From positions 124,001-188,000 of the forward strand of contig NZ_JAUSRO010000003.1 of assembly GCF_030811835.1 (NCBI RefSeq): a DNA stretch of 64,000 nucleotides. Reading direction: 5' to 3'. The DNA comes from Variovorax ginsengisoli (GTDB taxonomy: Bacteria > Pseudomonadota > Gammaproteobacteria > Burkholderiales > Burkholderiaceae_C). Positions 17,458 through 25,687 of this stretch are shown piece by piece. The translations under genes and the position numbers were made by a program. How positions within the stretch are numbered: the first letter of the stretch is position 1; each line of letters begins with the position of its first letter. The notes beneath the pieces are model-generated. The model searched no databases. It saw only the letters and a program-made list of their open reading frames with translations, and was not told where the DNA came from.

Positions 17458-19097
17458 TTGCCCTGCAGCCACACGTCGTGGAAGTTGGACGGCGAGTCGA
17501 GCTGGGTCTCGAAAGAGAGCCCGCGCACGCCGCTCTTGGCCGCAAGCTGGTAGTTGGCCGAGAACAGCGGCACGATGAATGCCTGGTCGACCGCGCGGCG
17601 TTGCGCGTCTTCGACCAGCTTCTTCTTGGCGTCGGCGTTGGTGGAGGCCAGCGCTTCGTTGATGAGCCGGAACAGCTCCTTGTCGCCCTTGTCGGCGACG
17701 GCACGAATGAAGCCGCTCTCGCCGATGTTGCCCTGCAGTTCCTGCGCCGCATCGGCCGGCAGATAGGTGTTCGGATAGATTGTCCACGTGCCCTTTTGCA
17801 GCTGCTGGGCCCATTCGCCGCCGGTGGTGAAGCGAAGCCGCAGGTCGAAGCCGAGGTTCTTGCGCAACAGTGCCTGCAGGCCCTGAATGAGCACCTCCCG
17901 GTTGTCGCGGACGAAGGGTTGCGGGTAGCCCACCTCGATCGTCAGGCGCTGTCCGTCCTTGGTGCGAAAACCTTCGGTGTCGCGACCGGTCCAGCCGGCT
18001 TCGTCGAGCAGGCGGTTGGCGCCGGTCACATCGTTGCCCCACGCGTTTTCCAGGCTCTTGTTGTAGAAGTAGTTGTCAGGCCCGATGTTCGACCACGCGC
18101 GCCGGTAGGTGCCCTGATAGACGCTGTTGACCAGCGCGCCGATGTTGGCACCGTCGCGCAGCGCGCGACGCACCCGCACGTCGTTCGCAGGCGGAATGGT
18201 GTAGTTGATGTTCAGCGTGAAGGAGGTCTGCGCACCCGCGGGTCCCACCAGGAACTGGAAGCCCGGCCGTCCCTTGAACAGCCCCACATCGGTCGGCTGC
18301 ACGCCCTCGATCACGTCGACCTGACCCGACGACAGCGCGCCTGCGCGCACCGCGTATTCGGGCAGGAAGCGAACGGTGAGCTTGTCCAGGTAGGCCGGGC
18401 CGGTGTGCGCGGCATAGCCCGGCGCCCACTGGTAATCCTTGTTCTTCAGGAAGGTGGCCGACTGCCCGCGCGTGTAGTTGTCGAACACGAAGGGGCCGCT
18501 GCCGGCCAGCGTCGGGCCGCCTGCGCAAAGGCTGTCGCCCGAGCGCAGCGATTTGGGCGAGACCAGCCCGAGGCGCACGCTGGCGATCGATTCGAGCAGG
18601 CCCGAATCGGGCCGACGCAGCGTGAGCTTCACCTCGGTGGGCGACACCACCTGCACCGCGTCGACGGCCTGCAGCAGCTCGCCGGCCGCGTTGGTGTTCT
18701 TCGTGTCGCGCACGAAGTCGAAATTGAACTTCACCGCCTCGGCGTCAAGTGGGGTGCCGTCGTGGAAGCGCAGGCCTGGCTTGAGCTTGAAGCTGTAGGT
18801 CTTCCCGTCTGCCGAGATGGCGTAAGACTGCGCGAGCCACGGCAGGAAGCGACCGCCCGACGCCTTGGCCACGAGCGAGTCGATGAAGTTGCGGATCAGG
18901 ATGTAGGAGTTCTGCTGCGTCGAGCGATGCGGGTTGAAACAGATGGGGTCGGTGGTCACGCCGAAGGTGATGTCGCCGCCCTGGCGCGGGGTTTCAGCGG
19001 CCAGGCTGGCACCTGCGCTCAGCGCCAGGCAAGCCAGTGAAAGTGAGAGCGCGAAGCGAGGGCGCGATGTACGACGCAGGTCGAGAAGCAGGGGCAT
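17454..19097 (-). CDS. ABC transporter substrate-binding protein, peptide/opine/nickel family (SBP_bac_5)
   Basis: This encodes a 547-residue periplasmic binding protein. The start is placed at the ATG at 19097, which opens on a signal peptide (LRRTSRPRF positive region, hydrophobic core, AALA-like cleavage near residue 34). An in-frame GTG at 19148 would add 17 residues without a better leader. Lobe motifs include NPHRSTQQNSYILIRNFIDS, SYKLKPGL-type YSFKLKPGLRFHDGTPLDA, and GSGPFVFDNYTRG. It is the first gene of the Dpp-type operon. Ligands of the family range from peptides and glutathione to opines; none is determinable here. Confidence 0.87.
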   Translation of the reverse strand: MPLLLDLRRTSRPRFALSLSLACLALSAGASLAAETPRQGGDITFGVTTDPICFNPHRSTQQNSYILIRNFIDSLVAKASGGRFLPWLAQSYAISADGKTYSFKLKPGLRFHDGTPLDAEAVKFNFDFVRDTKNTNAAGELLQAVDAVQVVSPTEVKLTLRRPDSGLLESIASVRLGLVSPKSLRSGDSLCAGGPTLAGSGPFVFDNYTRGQSATFLKNKDYQWAPGYAAHTGPAYLDKLTVRFLPEYAVRAGALSSGQVDVIEGVQPTDVGLFKGRPGFQFLVGPAGAQTSFTLNINYTIPPANDVRVRRALRDGANIGALVNSVYQGTYRRAWSNIGPDNYFYNKSLENAWGNDVTGANRLLDEAGWTGRDTEGFRTKDGQRLTIEVGYPQPFVRDNREVLIQGLQALLRKNLGFDLRLRFTTGGEWAQQLQKGTWTIYPNTYLPADAAQELQGNIGESGFIRAVADKGDKELFRLINEALASTNADAKKKLVEDAQRRAVDQAFIVPLFSANYQLAAKSGVRGLSFETQLDSPSNFHDVWLQGK

Positions 19098-19188
19098 CGG
19101 GAGGTCCGGGAAGAGAGGAAAAAGCGGTCGTGCAGGGTGACGCGCCACGGAGGGCGGCGGCCGATTCTTGATGACCCCACCGATGCGG

Positions 19189-19215
19189 AGAACGAAGACT
19201 TCCGCGCATGCTTAT
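19189..19215 (-). promoter_or_regulatory. Candidate activator-binding site upstream of the Dpp-type operon
   Basis: On the - strand this reads ATAAGC, 11 nt, then TCTTCGTTCT. It shares the 13-base stretch CGGAGAACGAAGA (+ strand) with the site at 28007-28033 and keeps the same 11-nt spacing as the sites at 10532 and 13618. It lies 91 nt upstream of the chosen binding-protein start (19097). Confidence 0.5.
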
Positions 19216-19637
19216 TCGGTCACCGAGGATGCCATTGGGCTGCAGGCGCGCGCTTCATCGAATCGTCGCTGTGCGAGATTGCTGGTACGAAGACCTTCGT
19301 TCTCGACCGACTGCCGAGCTCGCAAGATCGGCAGGCCATCCTGGCCAGGGCGTCGATGGAGTAAAGCGCTGCATCAGCCGCGCCGGAAGAACGAACCCGG
19401 GGCGTCAGGGCCGGCCGGGCAAGGTTGTGCTGAGCCTGGGTTTCGACGGGGCCTCGCGCTCGCAGGGCGTGCCCTTCGAGGCGCTGGCCGCGCCCGGGCC
19501 GGGCTCAAAGCGCAGGACGTGGGCCTCAAGGTGAGAGTCTTCAACGACGACGCTGAGCTGCGCGGCGGCGAGACGCCGCACTCTCGCGAGTCCTGCGACA
19601 CTGGCCCGGTACCTGTGAAAACCGAGCTCGCCGATCC
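19216..19637. other. Intergenic stretch between divergent operons, no gene recognised
   Basis: This is about 420 nt between the candidate operator at 19189-19215 and the thiamine-diphosphate enzyme start. Open frames cross it on the + strand, but their translations are Arg/Ala-rich and match no family I know. One short piece (about 19490-19560) reads RAGLKAQDVGLKVRVF-like and could be a decayed coding remnant. It presumably holds the promoter of the + strand gene at 19638. Confidence 0.35.
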
Positions 19638-21260
19638 ATGACTCCAATCTCTCCCCGCCGAGGCGCCGAGGCGCTGATCCAGTCGCTGCAAGCGGCAGGC
19701 GTTAAGCGCATCTTCACGCTCTCGGGCAACCACATCATGTCGTTGTTCGACGCCGCCTTCGGCTCCGGCATTGAACTCGTGCATACACGCCACGAGGCCA
19801 GTGCGGTGCACATGGCCGATGCGTGGTCGCGCATCACCGGACAGGTCGGCATCGCCCTCGTCACGGGCGGGCCGGGCCATGCGAATGCGGTGTCTGCGTT
19901 GTATACAGCGCAGATGGCCGAGGCACCCGTCGTGCTGCTATCAGGACACGCGCCGAACGATCAGCTCGGCCTGGGTGCTTTCCAGGAGATTCGCCAAGCC
20001 GAGATGGCGGGGCCAGTCTGCAAGGCGGCCTGGACGTGCGCCCATGCCGATAACGTGGCCGCCGACCTGGCCAGCGCCATCCGCCTGGCGAGGTCCGGTC
20101 GGCCTGGCCCGGTGCACCTGAGCCTGCCGACCGACGTGCTCGAAGGGATGACCGCTGCCAGCGTCCCTGCCCAGGGCGCCTTCGCACCCGAGCCGATGCC
20201 CCTCGATCCGGGCGTGGCAGCGCTACTGATCGAGCACCTGGCGCAAGCAGAACGCCCGATGATTCTGGTGGGGCCGTCGTGCATGACGCGTGCCGGGCGC
20301 GCGCTCACCCAAGCCCTGGAAAAAGCGACGGGCGTTCCGGTGATCGGGATGGAAAGCCCGCGTGGCGTCGGCGATGCGAGCCTGGGCGTGTTCGCGCAAC
20401 TGCTGTCCCGTGCTGACTGTCTGGTACTGGTGGGAAAGCGGCTGGACTTCACCCTGAAGTTCGGCACGGCCTTTCCTGCTGCGACGCAGGTGCACCAGGT
20501 CGATCCGGACGTCGTCGAGATCGAACGTAGCCGTCGCGCGCTCGGCGATCGTTTGCATGCCACGGCACAGGCCGACGCGGATTCGGCGCTGCGGGCGTTG
20601 ACGCAAGCGGCGCGTGCTGTCGCAGGCTCGGCGTGGCTGGACGAAGCGCGCGCCGAGCTGGCCTACCGACCTGCGGCCTGGGACAGCGCAGCCTCGCAGA
20701 TGCGGGGCCGCCTGCATCCCGTGCAGGTGCTGCGACCGCTTCAGGCCGTACTCGACAGCCATCCCGAATCCGTGCTCGTCTGCGACGGTGGCGAGATCGG
20801 ACAGTGGGCCATGGCGTGCCTGCGTGCGCCGCATCGCGTGAACAACGGGGTTGCCGGATCGATCGGTGCGGGCCTGCCCTATGCGCTGGCGGCGCGCTGT
20901 GCGCAGCCCGATGCGCCGGTTGTCGCGGTGATGGGCGACGGTACCGTTGGCTTCCACATCGCAGAGTTCGACACCGCCATCCGCTACGGCCTGCCATTGC
21001 TCGTGGTGGTTGGCAACGATGCGCGCTGGAATGCAGAACACCAGATTCAATTGCGCGACTATGGCGCCGAGCGGCTGATCGGTTGCGAGCTTTTGCCCAC
21101 GCGCTACGACCTGGTGGCGCAAGCTTTTGGCGCGCACGGCGAATGCGTCACCGAGGCCGGGTCGCTGTTGCCGGCCGTGCATCGCGCGCTGCTCAGCGGC
21201 ATGCCGGCTTGCCTGAACGTGATGATCGAAGGTGTGCCTGCGCCGCAGATTCGTCGATAG
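19638..21260 (+). CDS. Thiamine diphosphate-dependent enzyme, acetolactate synthase-like family
   Basis: This encodes a 540-residue enzyme with the three-domain layout of ThDP decarboxylases/synthases. The cofactor-activating glutamate is Glu53 in HTRHEASAVHMAD. The central domain ends with RPMILVGPSCMTRAG. The ThDP/Mg motif starts with GDGTVGFHIAEFDTA near residue 433 and closes with the VVVGNDARWN asparagine. The family covers acetolactate synthase, oxalyl-CoA decarboxylase, benzoylformate decarboxylase and sulfoacetaldehyde acetyltransferase. I see no feature that singles one out. It is a single + strand gene facing away from the Dpp-type operon, with no regulatory IlvN partner, so a catabolic role is more likely than valine synthesis. 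Confidence 0.8.
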   Translation: MTPISPRRGAEALIQSLQAAGVKRIFTLSGNHIMSLFDAAFGSGIELVHTRHEASAVHMADAWSRITGQVGIALVTGGPGHANAVSALYTAQMAEAPVVLLSGHAPNDQLGLGAFQEIRQAEMAGPVCKAAWTCAHADNVAADLASAIRLARSGRPGPVHLSLPTDVLEGMTAASVPAQGAFAPEPMPLDPGVAALLIEHLAQAERPMILVGPSCMTRAGRALTQALEKATGVPVIGMESPRGVGDASLGVFAQLLSRADCLVLVGKRLDFTLKFGTAFPAATQVHQVDPDVVEIERSRRALGDRLHATAQADADSALRALTQAARAVAGSAWLDEARAELAYRPAAWDSAASQMRGRLHPVQVLRPLQAVLDSHPESVLVCDGGEIGQWAMACLRAPHRVNNGVAGSIGAGLPYALAARCAQPDAPVVAVMGDGTVGFHIAEFDTAIRYGLPLLVVVGNDARWNAEHQIQLRDYGAERLIGCELLPTRYDLVAQAFGAHGECVTEAGSLLPAVHRALLSGMPACLNVMIEGVPAPQIRR

Positions 21261-21435
21261 CGCCGCTGCGATCGCCAGGGGAGACCGCGCCGAGGCTCAG
21301 CGAGGCTCGATCCAGGTGTCGCTGAAGTCGCTCGTGGCAACGGTGTCGGCAACCCGTCGCCCGGAGGTCGCGGCCTTGGATCCACCCGATCGCGTTCTCT
21401 GGAACACCGGTTGTCACCCGAGTCGGCCGTCGTGG

Positions 21436-21642
21436 CTACTCCAGCGTGAAGCCGACCTTCAACGTCACCTGCCAGTGAGCGATCTTCCCGCCCTCGACGT
21501 GGCCGCGCGTTTCCTGGATCGTGAACCAGTGGATGTTGCGAATGGTCTCGCTGGCCTTGGCGATGGCGGTCTCGACGGCTTGTTCGATGCTGGTGGGCGA
21601 TGAGCCCGTGAGTTCGATGGTCTTGTAGACGTGGTTCGACAT
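21436..21642 (-). CDS. Dodecin family flavin-binding protein
   Basis: This encodes a 68-residue protein beginning [15 protein letters not shown], with the hallmark [17 protein letters not shown] around residues 34-50, where the tryptophan stacks on flavin in the dodecamer. Dodecins buffer free FMN/riboflavin. An AAGGAAG ribosome-binding site precedes the ATG at 21642. It is the last gene after a DszC-like flavin enzyme (gap 44 nt) and may manage flavin for the flavin-dependent enzymes nearby; that link is inference. Confidence 0.92.
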   Translation of the reverse strand: MSNHVYKTIELTGSSPTSIEQAVETAIAKASETIRNIHWFTIQETRGHVEGGKIAHWQVTLKVGFTLE

Positions 21643-21686
21643 GACGTTCTTCCTTGGTTGATCGACGTTGCCGTCGGGGGTGGGGG

Positions 21687-22937
21687 TCAGAATGAACCGG
21701 TGGTCGGTGGAGGTTCGCCCTTGAGGTGCCAGGCGCCCGAGGCGGCCGCCTTCCACTGGCGAGGGTTGTGGTTGGCGACGGTGCGCGCATTGCGCCAGTG
21801 GCGGTCGATGTGGTGCCGCCGGTCGGTGGCGGACGCGCCGCCGACGTCGAAGGCAAGTTCAGAGGCCCTGAGTGCGGCCTCGACCGCGACGTACTGGGCC
21901 TGGGCCACCGCAATCGATGCCTCATTGAGGGCGCCGTCGCCGAGTTGATCTTCCCAGGCAGCATCGAGCGCGCCCGCCGCCTTGAGCACCACCGCTTCAG
22001 CCGCATAGGCCTGCGAGGCGATCTGGCCGACCGTCTCCTGGACATATGGGTCGTCGACCGAGCGGTCCGCGCTGCTGTGGCGGATCGGTCGTGCATGGTG
22101 CTGCGCAAAGTGAACGGCATCGTGCAGCGCATTGCGGGCGATCCCGGCCTCCACGGCGGCGAGATAGAGCTGGAACAACGGCGTGACCGGGTTGCGGCGG
22201 TCACGCGGGATGTAGCGCGGACGAATCTCCTCGGACGCGATGCGGGCGTCATGGAAGCGCGTGGTGCCACTGGCGGTGAGCCGCTGGCCGATGGCATCGA
22301 AGTCGTCGACCAGTTCCACGCCCTCGCGTTCGCGCGGCACGATGAAGCTGGTTTCCTTGCCTTCGTCGTTCAGCGCGATGGAGGCGATCCAGTCGGCATA
22401 GAGCGCGCCGGTGCTGTAGTACTTGGTGCCCGTCACGCGGAAGTCGTCACCCTCGCGGCGCAATCGCGCGCCGATGCTGCCGTGCGGACCGCCGCGCTCG
22501 ATGCCGGCGTTGCCGAAGATGTCGCCGGCCAGCAGCCGTGGGAACCACAGTTGCCGCTCTTGCTCGCTGCCGGAGAACAGCAGGCTCTCGATGGTGCCGT
22601 AATTGGGGCGAAGCGCCTGGGCGATGTTCGAATCGGCAGCCGACAGATCGATGACGAAACGGATCGCATCCTGCACGGAGCCACCCGGTCCGCCGTAACG
22701 CTTCGGGATGCGAAAGGTCAGGAGACCGGCCTCTGCGATGCGGCGTACGAGGGCATAGGGTAGTTCGCGGGCCTGTTCCCTCGCTCCGGCGTCCCTGGCG
22801 ATATCGGGCAGCAGTGCGGCCGCGCGTGCGACAAGGACGGACACGTTTTCTGCCGGAGGTGCAGCACGGCCTCGTAGTGCTGGATGGGATCGGAGCGAAG
22901 GCTCGGCCGCCAGGGCCGTGGGAGCGGTAATGGACAT
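21687..22937 (-). CDS. SfnB/DszC-like flavin-dependent monooxygenase (acyl-CoA dehydrogenase fold)
   Basis: This encodes a 416-residue flavoprotein, the third acyl-CoA-dehydrogenase-fold enzyme of this type in the window. It shows [20 protein letters not shown] in the N-terminal helices, [17 protein letters not shown] in the flavin pocket, and the C-terminal [18 protein letters not shown]. In the last motif NHNP replaces the LHDP seen in the genes at 1828 and 3898. The ATG at 22937 gives the normal length. It is followed by dodecin. The substrate is unknown; sulfur or amine oxygenation is typical of the branch. Confidence 0.8.
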   Translation of the reverse strand: MSITAPTALAAEPSLRSHPALRGRAAPPAENVSVLVARAAALLPDIARDAGAREQARELPYALVRRIAEAGLLTFRIPKRYGGPGGSVQDAIRFVIDLSAADSNIAQALRPNYGTIESLLFSGSEQERQLWFPRLLAGDIFGNAGIERGGPHGSIGARLRREGDDFRVTGTKYYSTGALYADWIASIALNDEGKETSFIVPREREGVELVDDFDAIGQRLTASGTTRFHDARIASEEIRPRYIPRDRRNPVTPLFQLYLAAVEAGIARNALHDAVHFAQHHARPIRHSSADRSVDDPYVQETVGQIASQAYAAEAVVLKAAGALDAAWEDQLGDGALNEASIAVAQAQYVAVEAALRASELAFDVGGASATDRRHHIDRHWRNARTVANHNPRQWKAAASGAWHLKGEPPPTTGSF

Positions 22938-23241
22938 GCAGCAAATCTTAGGCGGCTCGCCATGTTTTGCTTAGCAGGAATAGGGATAAGCACATGCGCT
23001 TCATGCGCGGGCGCCCAATGGCATGGGTATCTGAAAGCCATCCATGCATGGAAGAAACATGCGCAGGCAGATGCCCTTATCCGCCGTCCGCGCTGCCTAG
23101 AATCGTACGCCGGCGCGCGGGTGAGCTCGGCATTGATCGGTGCGAGCCGCCCGGAGCAGATCGAGCCGTCGACCGACGACGCGTAAGCGCGGCCGTTGCG
23201 GCGTCGCGCACCCGCGGCGCCAGCGCAGCATGGTCGCAGAC
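22938..23241. other. Intergenic stretch with possible regulator sites
   Basis: This 304-nt gap separates the DszC-like gene from the pseudogene. It contains GGATAAGC at 22984-22991 and CCTTATCC at 23075-23082, which resemble the half-sites found ahead of the other sulfur operons. The second has a GAA-rich stretch at the expected 11-nt distance but only weak agreement. No gene is recognised. Confidence 0.3.
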
Positions 23242-24067
23242 TCAGCGCAACGTGATACCTGCCGTCTGGATGGTCCTGGCGTAGCGCAGCCGCTCCGAGG
23301 TCAGCGTGCGGGCCATGTCGGCGGGTGTGCCACCGGTCACCTTGAAGCCCATGTCCTCGAGCTTGGCGCGTGTCTCCGGCGCGGCGATGACGGCCTGGAT
23401 GTCGCGGTTGATCTTGGCGACCACCGCACCTGGCGTGCCGGCCGGCGCGAAGTAGCCTTGCCAGCTTTCGACCGCGAAGCCGGGCAGCCCCGCCTCGGCC
23501 ATCGTTGGAACGTCGGGCAGCGCGGCCGAACGGTAGTCTGTGGTCACCGCCAGCGCGCGCAGCTTGCCGGCGCGCACGTGGTCGGTCACCGCGGCCAGCG
23601 TGATCAACGTGCCATCCACATGGCCGGCCAGCACATCGAGGGTGGCCGGGCCGCCGCCGGAGTAGGGGATGTAGTTCACCTGGGCACCGGTTTCCTGCAC
23701 GATCATGCGCGATGCCGCCGTTGCCGGGCAGGCCCAGGCTGATCGATTGCGGCTGCGCCTTGGCCCGCGCCAGGTAGTCGCGGAAGTCCTTGATGCCGGT
23801 CTTCGGGTTGACCACGAGGATCTGTGGATTCACCACTGCCTTGATGACGGGCGAGAAGGTCTTCTGGCCGTCGTAGGGCAGACGGTCGAACGGGATCGCC
23901 AGGCGACTGTAGGCCGCGTGGACCGCGAAGAAGGGATGGCCGTCGCCGTAACGGCCGTGCTCACGCACGTCAAGCAGGGCCAGCTCTTTGCCATCTTCCA
24001 GCCAGTGCAGCAGCGTGTCGGCGTCGATCGGGAGCGTCTGTTCAAGGGATGCGAGTGCGGCGGACAT
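23242..24067 (-). pseudogene. Fusion remnant: rhodanese N-terminus joined to a frameshifted Bug-type binding protein
   Basis: The first about 56 residues (24067 down to about 23900) read as the start of a rhodanese-type sulfurtransferase, with DADTLLHWLEDGKELALLDV and REHGRYGDGHPFF. At YSRL the frame passes directly into the interior of a Bug/TctC-type periplasmic binding protein (PYDGQKTFSPVIKAVVNPQI, then LGLPGNGGIAH). The frame then breaks near 23705; the remaining Bug lobe continues in another frame from about 23706 to 23242 (MIVQETGAQVNYIPYSGGGP to the end). The catalytic rhodanese cysteine loop, the Bug signal peptide and the first Bug lobe are all missing. Two deletions best explain it: one fusing the genes, one shifting frame. 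No function is expected. It lies 3 nt after the flavin oxidoreductase gene, so the intact rhodanese probably belonged to that operon. Confidence 0.75.
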
Positions 24068-24070
24068 GAC

Positions 24071-25534
24071 TCAGGCCCCGCCGGGTGCGTTCTTGCGTGC
24101 GGGCGACCAAAGGGCCGTTTGATAGAGCGTGGCATCGAAGTCGGCGGGCACGTCGCCGAGCAGGCGCTTCTCGTGCTGGTCGAGGTCGGCCAGCACCAGA
24201 TCGCGGTTGATGCGCGCCACCAGCGCCGGGATGTCGCGGCGCATGCTCGGCACGTCGCCGAGCGGCACGCCGGTGCTCACGAAGCCACCGGGGTTGTAAA
24301 GGTGGATGTCCTGCAGCCACGGCGCGCTGCCGGGTGTCTTCTCGCGGTACTCCAGGCCACTGCCCAGATAGGGCGCCGCACCCAGTTCGTCGTCGCGCTC
24401 GTCGTCAGGCGGCACGAAGCGATCGCGCCAGCGCAGGATGTGCGGTGCGATGTCGACCAGCTCGGAGCGGGAGCCAGGATCGACACGGTAGCCGGTGCCT
24501 GCGATCACATGGTCGAACGCAAAGTCCTCGCCGTGAACGCGCGTGTGCACCCGGCTTTGCGCTACCGCCGCACCGGTCCAGGTCGCACCGAGGTGCAGAT
24601 GAAAGGTTGGGTGCCTGAGCACGCGCTGCACCGAGTCGGCCGGTGGCGTCGAGCCGTACCGCCGCAAACGCAGCGCCTGGTGCCAGCGGGTGGCGTCGGG
24701 CAGCGCATGGTAGTTGTCGTAGACGCCCGGATAGCCGCGCACGCGGCCGATCGGCGTCGCGGCCAGATGGTCGCGACGCGCAAACAGGTGCACGGCTGCA
24801 GCGCCGTGTTCGAGCGCCACTGCGGCCGCGTCGAAGGCGGAGGCTGCGGCACCGAGCACCGCGACGGTCCGGCCACGCAAGGCATCGAAGTCGATCGCAT
24901 CCGCGGTGTGCGACACGAAGCCGCTGTCCTGCGCTTCTTCGAGCACGGCCGGAACGAAGGGCGTCCCGTTGCCTGCCACGCCGTTGGCGAGGATCACCTT
25001 GCGCGTGGTCTCGATGCGCGTCTGGCCACCCACCTGCAGGTGCAGCCGGAAGTGTGAGGCGGCACCGTGCGTGACTGGTTCGATGCGAACCAGCCGGGTG
25101 CCATAGCGCACCTGCACGCTTAGGAAGCCGCGGTACCAGTCCAGGTAGTCGGCCCAGTCGTTGCGCGGGATGCGATCGAGCGCCGCATAGGCATCGGTAC
25201 CGTGGCGCGCCTCGTACCAGGCCTGGAAGCCCAGCGTAGGGAGGCCGAGTTCCGGTCCGACCAGGTTCTTGGGCGTGCGCAGCTTGTGCATGCGCGCCCG
25301 CGTGCGCCAGACTCCCGCCTGCGAAGGGTCGGGCGCTGCGTCAACCACCGTCGTGCGCCCGATGCCCGCGCGCTGCAGCGCAAAGGCAAATGCGCTGCCG
25401 TTCTGACCGCCGCCGATCACGGCGACGTTGTGGTCGATGCCTGGCGTGTCGGGCACCCAGTTCTCGGGCGCGGGGCCGAGCAGGCGCAGCGTCTCGCGCG
25501 CAAGATGGTCGATGGCGTGGTGAGCGTGGGTCAT
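24071..25534 (-). CDS. FAD/NAD(P)-binding oxidoreductase (flavin-containing monooxygenase-like)
   Basis: This encodes a 487-residue protein with two dinucleotide-binding folds. The FAD motif VAVIGGGQNGSAFAFALQRAG spans about residues 37-57. The second motif, TVAVLGAAASAFDAAAVALE near residue 222, has the GxGxxA-like pattern for NAD(P). A QAGVWRTRARMHKLRTP segment follows the first fold. The layout resembles flavin-containing monooxygenases and lysine/ornithine N-monooxygenase-like proteins. The ATG at 25534 is chosen because the conserved fold begins about 35 residues later and upstream in-frame codons run through low-complexity sequence. It sits between the LLM monooxygenase and the rhodanese remnant. 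Confidence 0.78.
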   Translation of the reverse strand: MTHAHHAIDHLARETLRLLGPAPENWVPDTPGIDHNVAVIGGGQNGSAFAFALQRAGIGRTTVVDAAPDPSQAGVWRTRARMHKLRTPKNLVGPELGLPTLGFQAWYEARHGTDAYAALDRIPRNDWADYLDWYRGFLSVQVRYGTRLVRIEPVTHGAASHFRLHLQVGGQTRIETTRKVILANGVAGNGTPFVPAVLEEAQDSGFVSHTADAIDFDALRGRTVAVLGAAASAFDAAAVALEHGAAAVHLFARRDHLAATPIGRVRGYPGVYDNYHALPDATRWHQALRLRRYGSTPPADSVQRVLRHPTFHLHLGATWTGAAVAQSRVHTRVHGEDFAFDHVIAGTGYRVDPGSRSELVDIAPHILRWRDRFVPPDDERDDELGAAPYLGSGLEYREKTPGSAPWLQDIHLYNPGGFVSTGVPLGDVPSMRRDIPALVARINRDLVLADLDQHEKRLLGDVPADFDATLYQTALWSPARKNAPGGA

Positions 25535-25687
25535 GCGGTCTCCGGCAGGGCGGTATCGGTCCGTCGAGCGACTGGCCTGAAAGATCGATGCCGCCCGTGA
25601 GGCCGGACACGAGGGCCAGGCCCACGCCATCAAGGGGCCGCTGCGTTGTTCCATGAAGGGGGGCCGAGTGGTGGGTGGCGACGGGGT

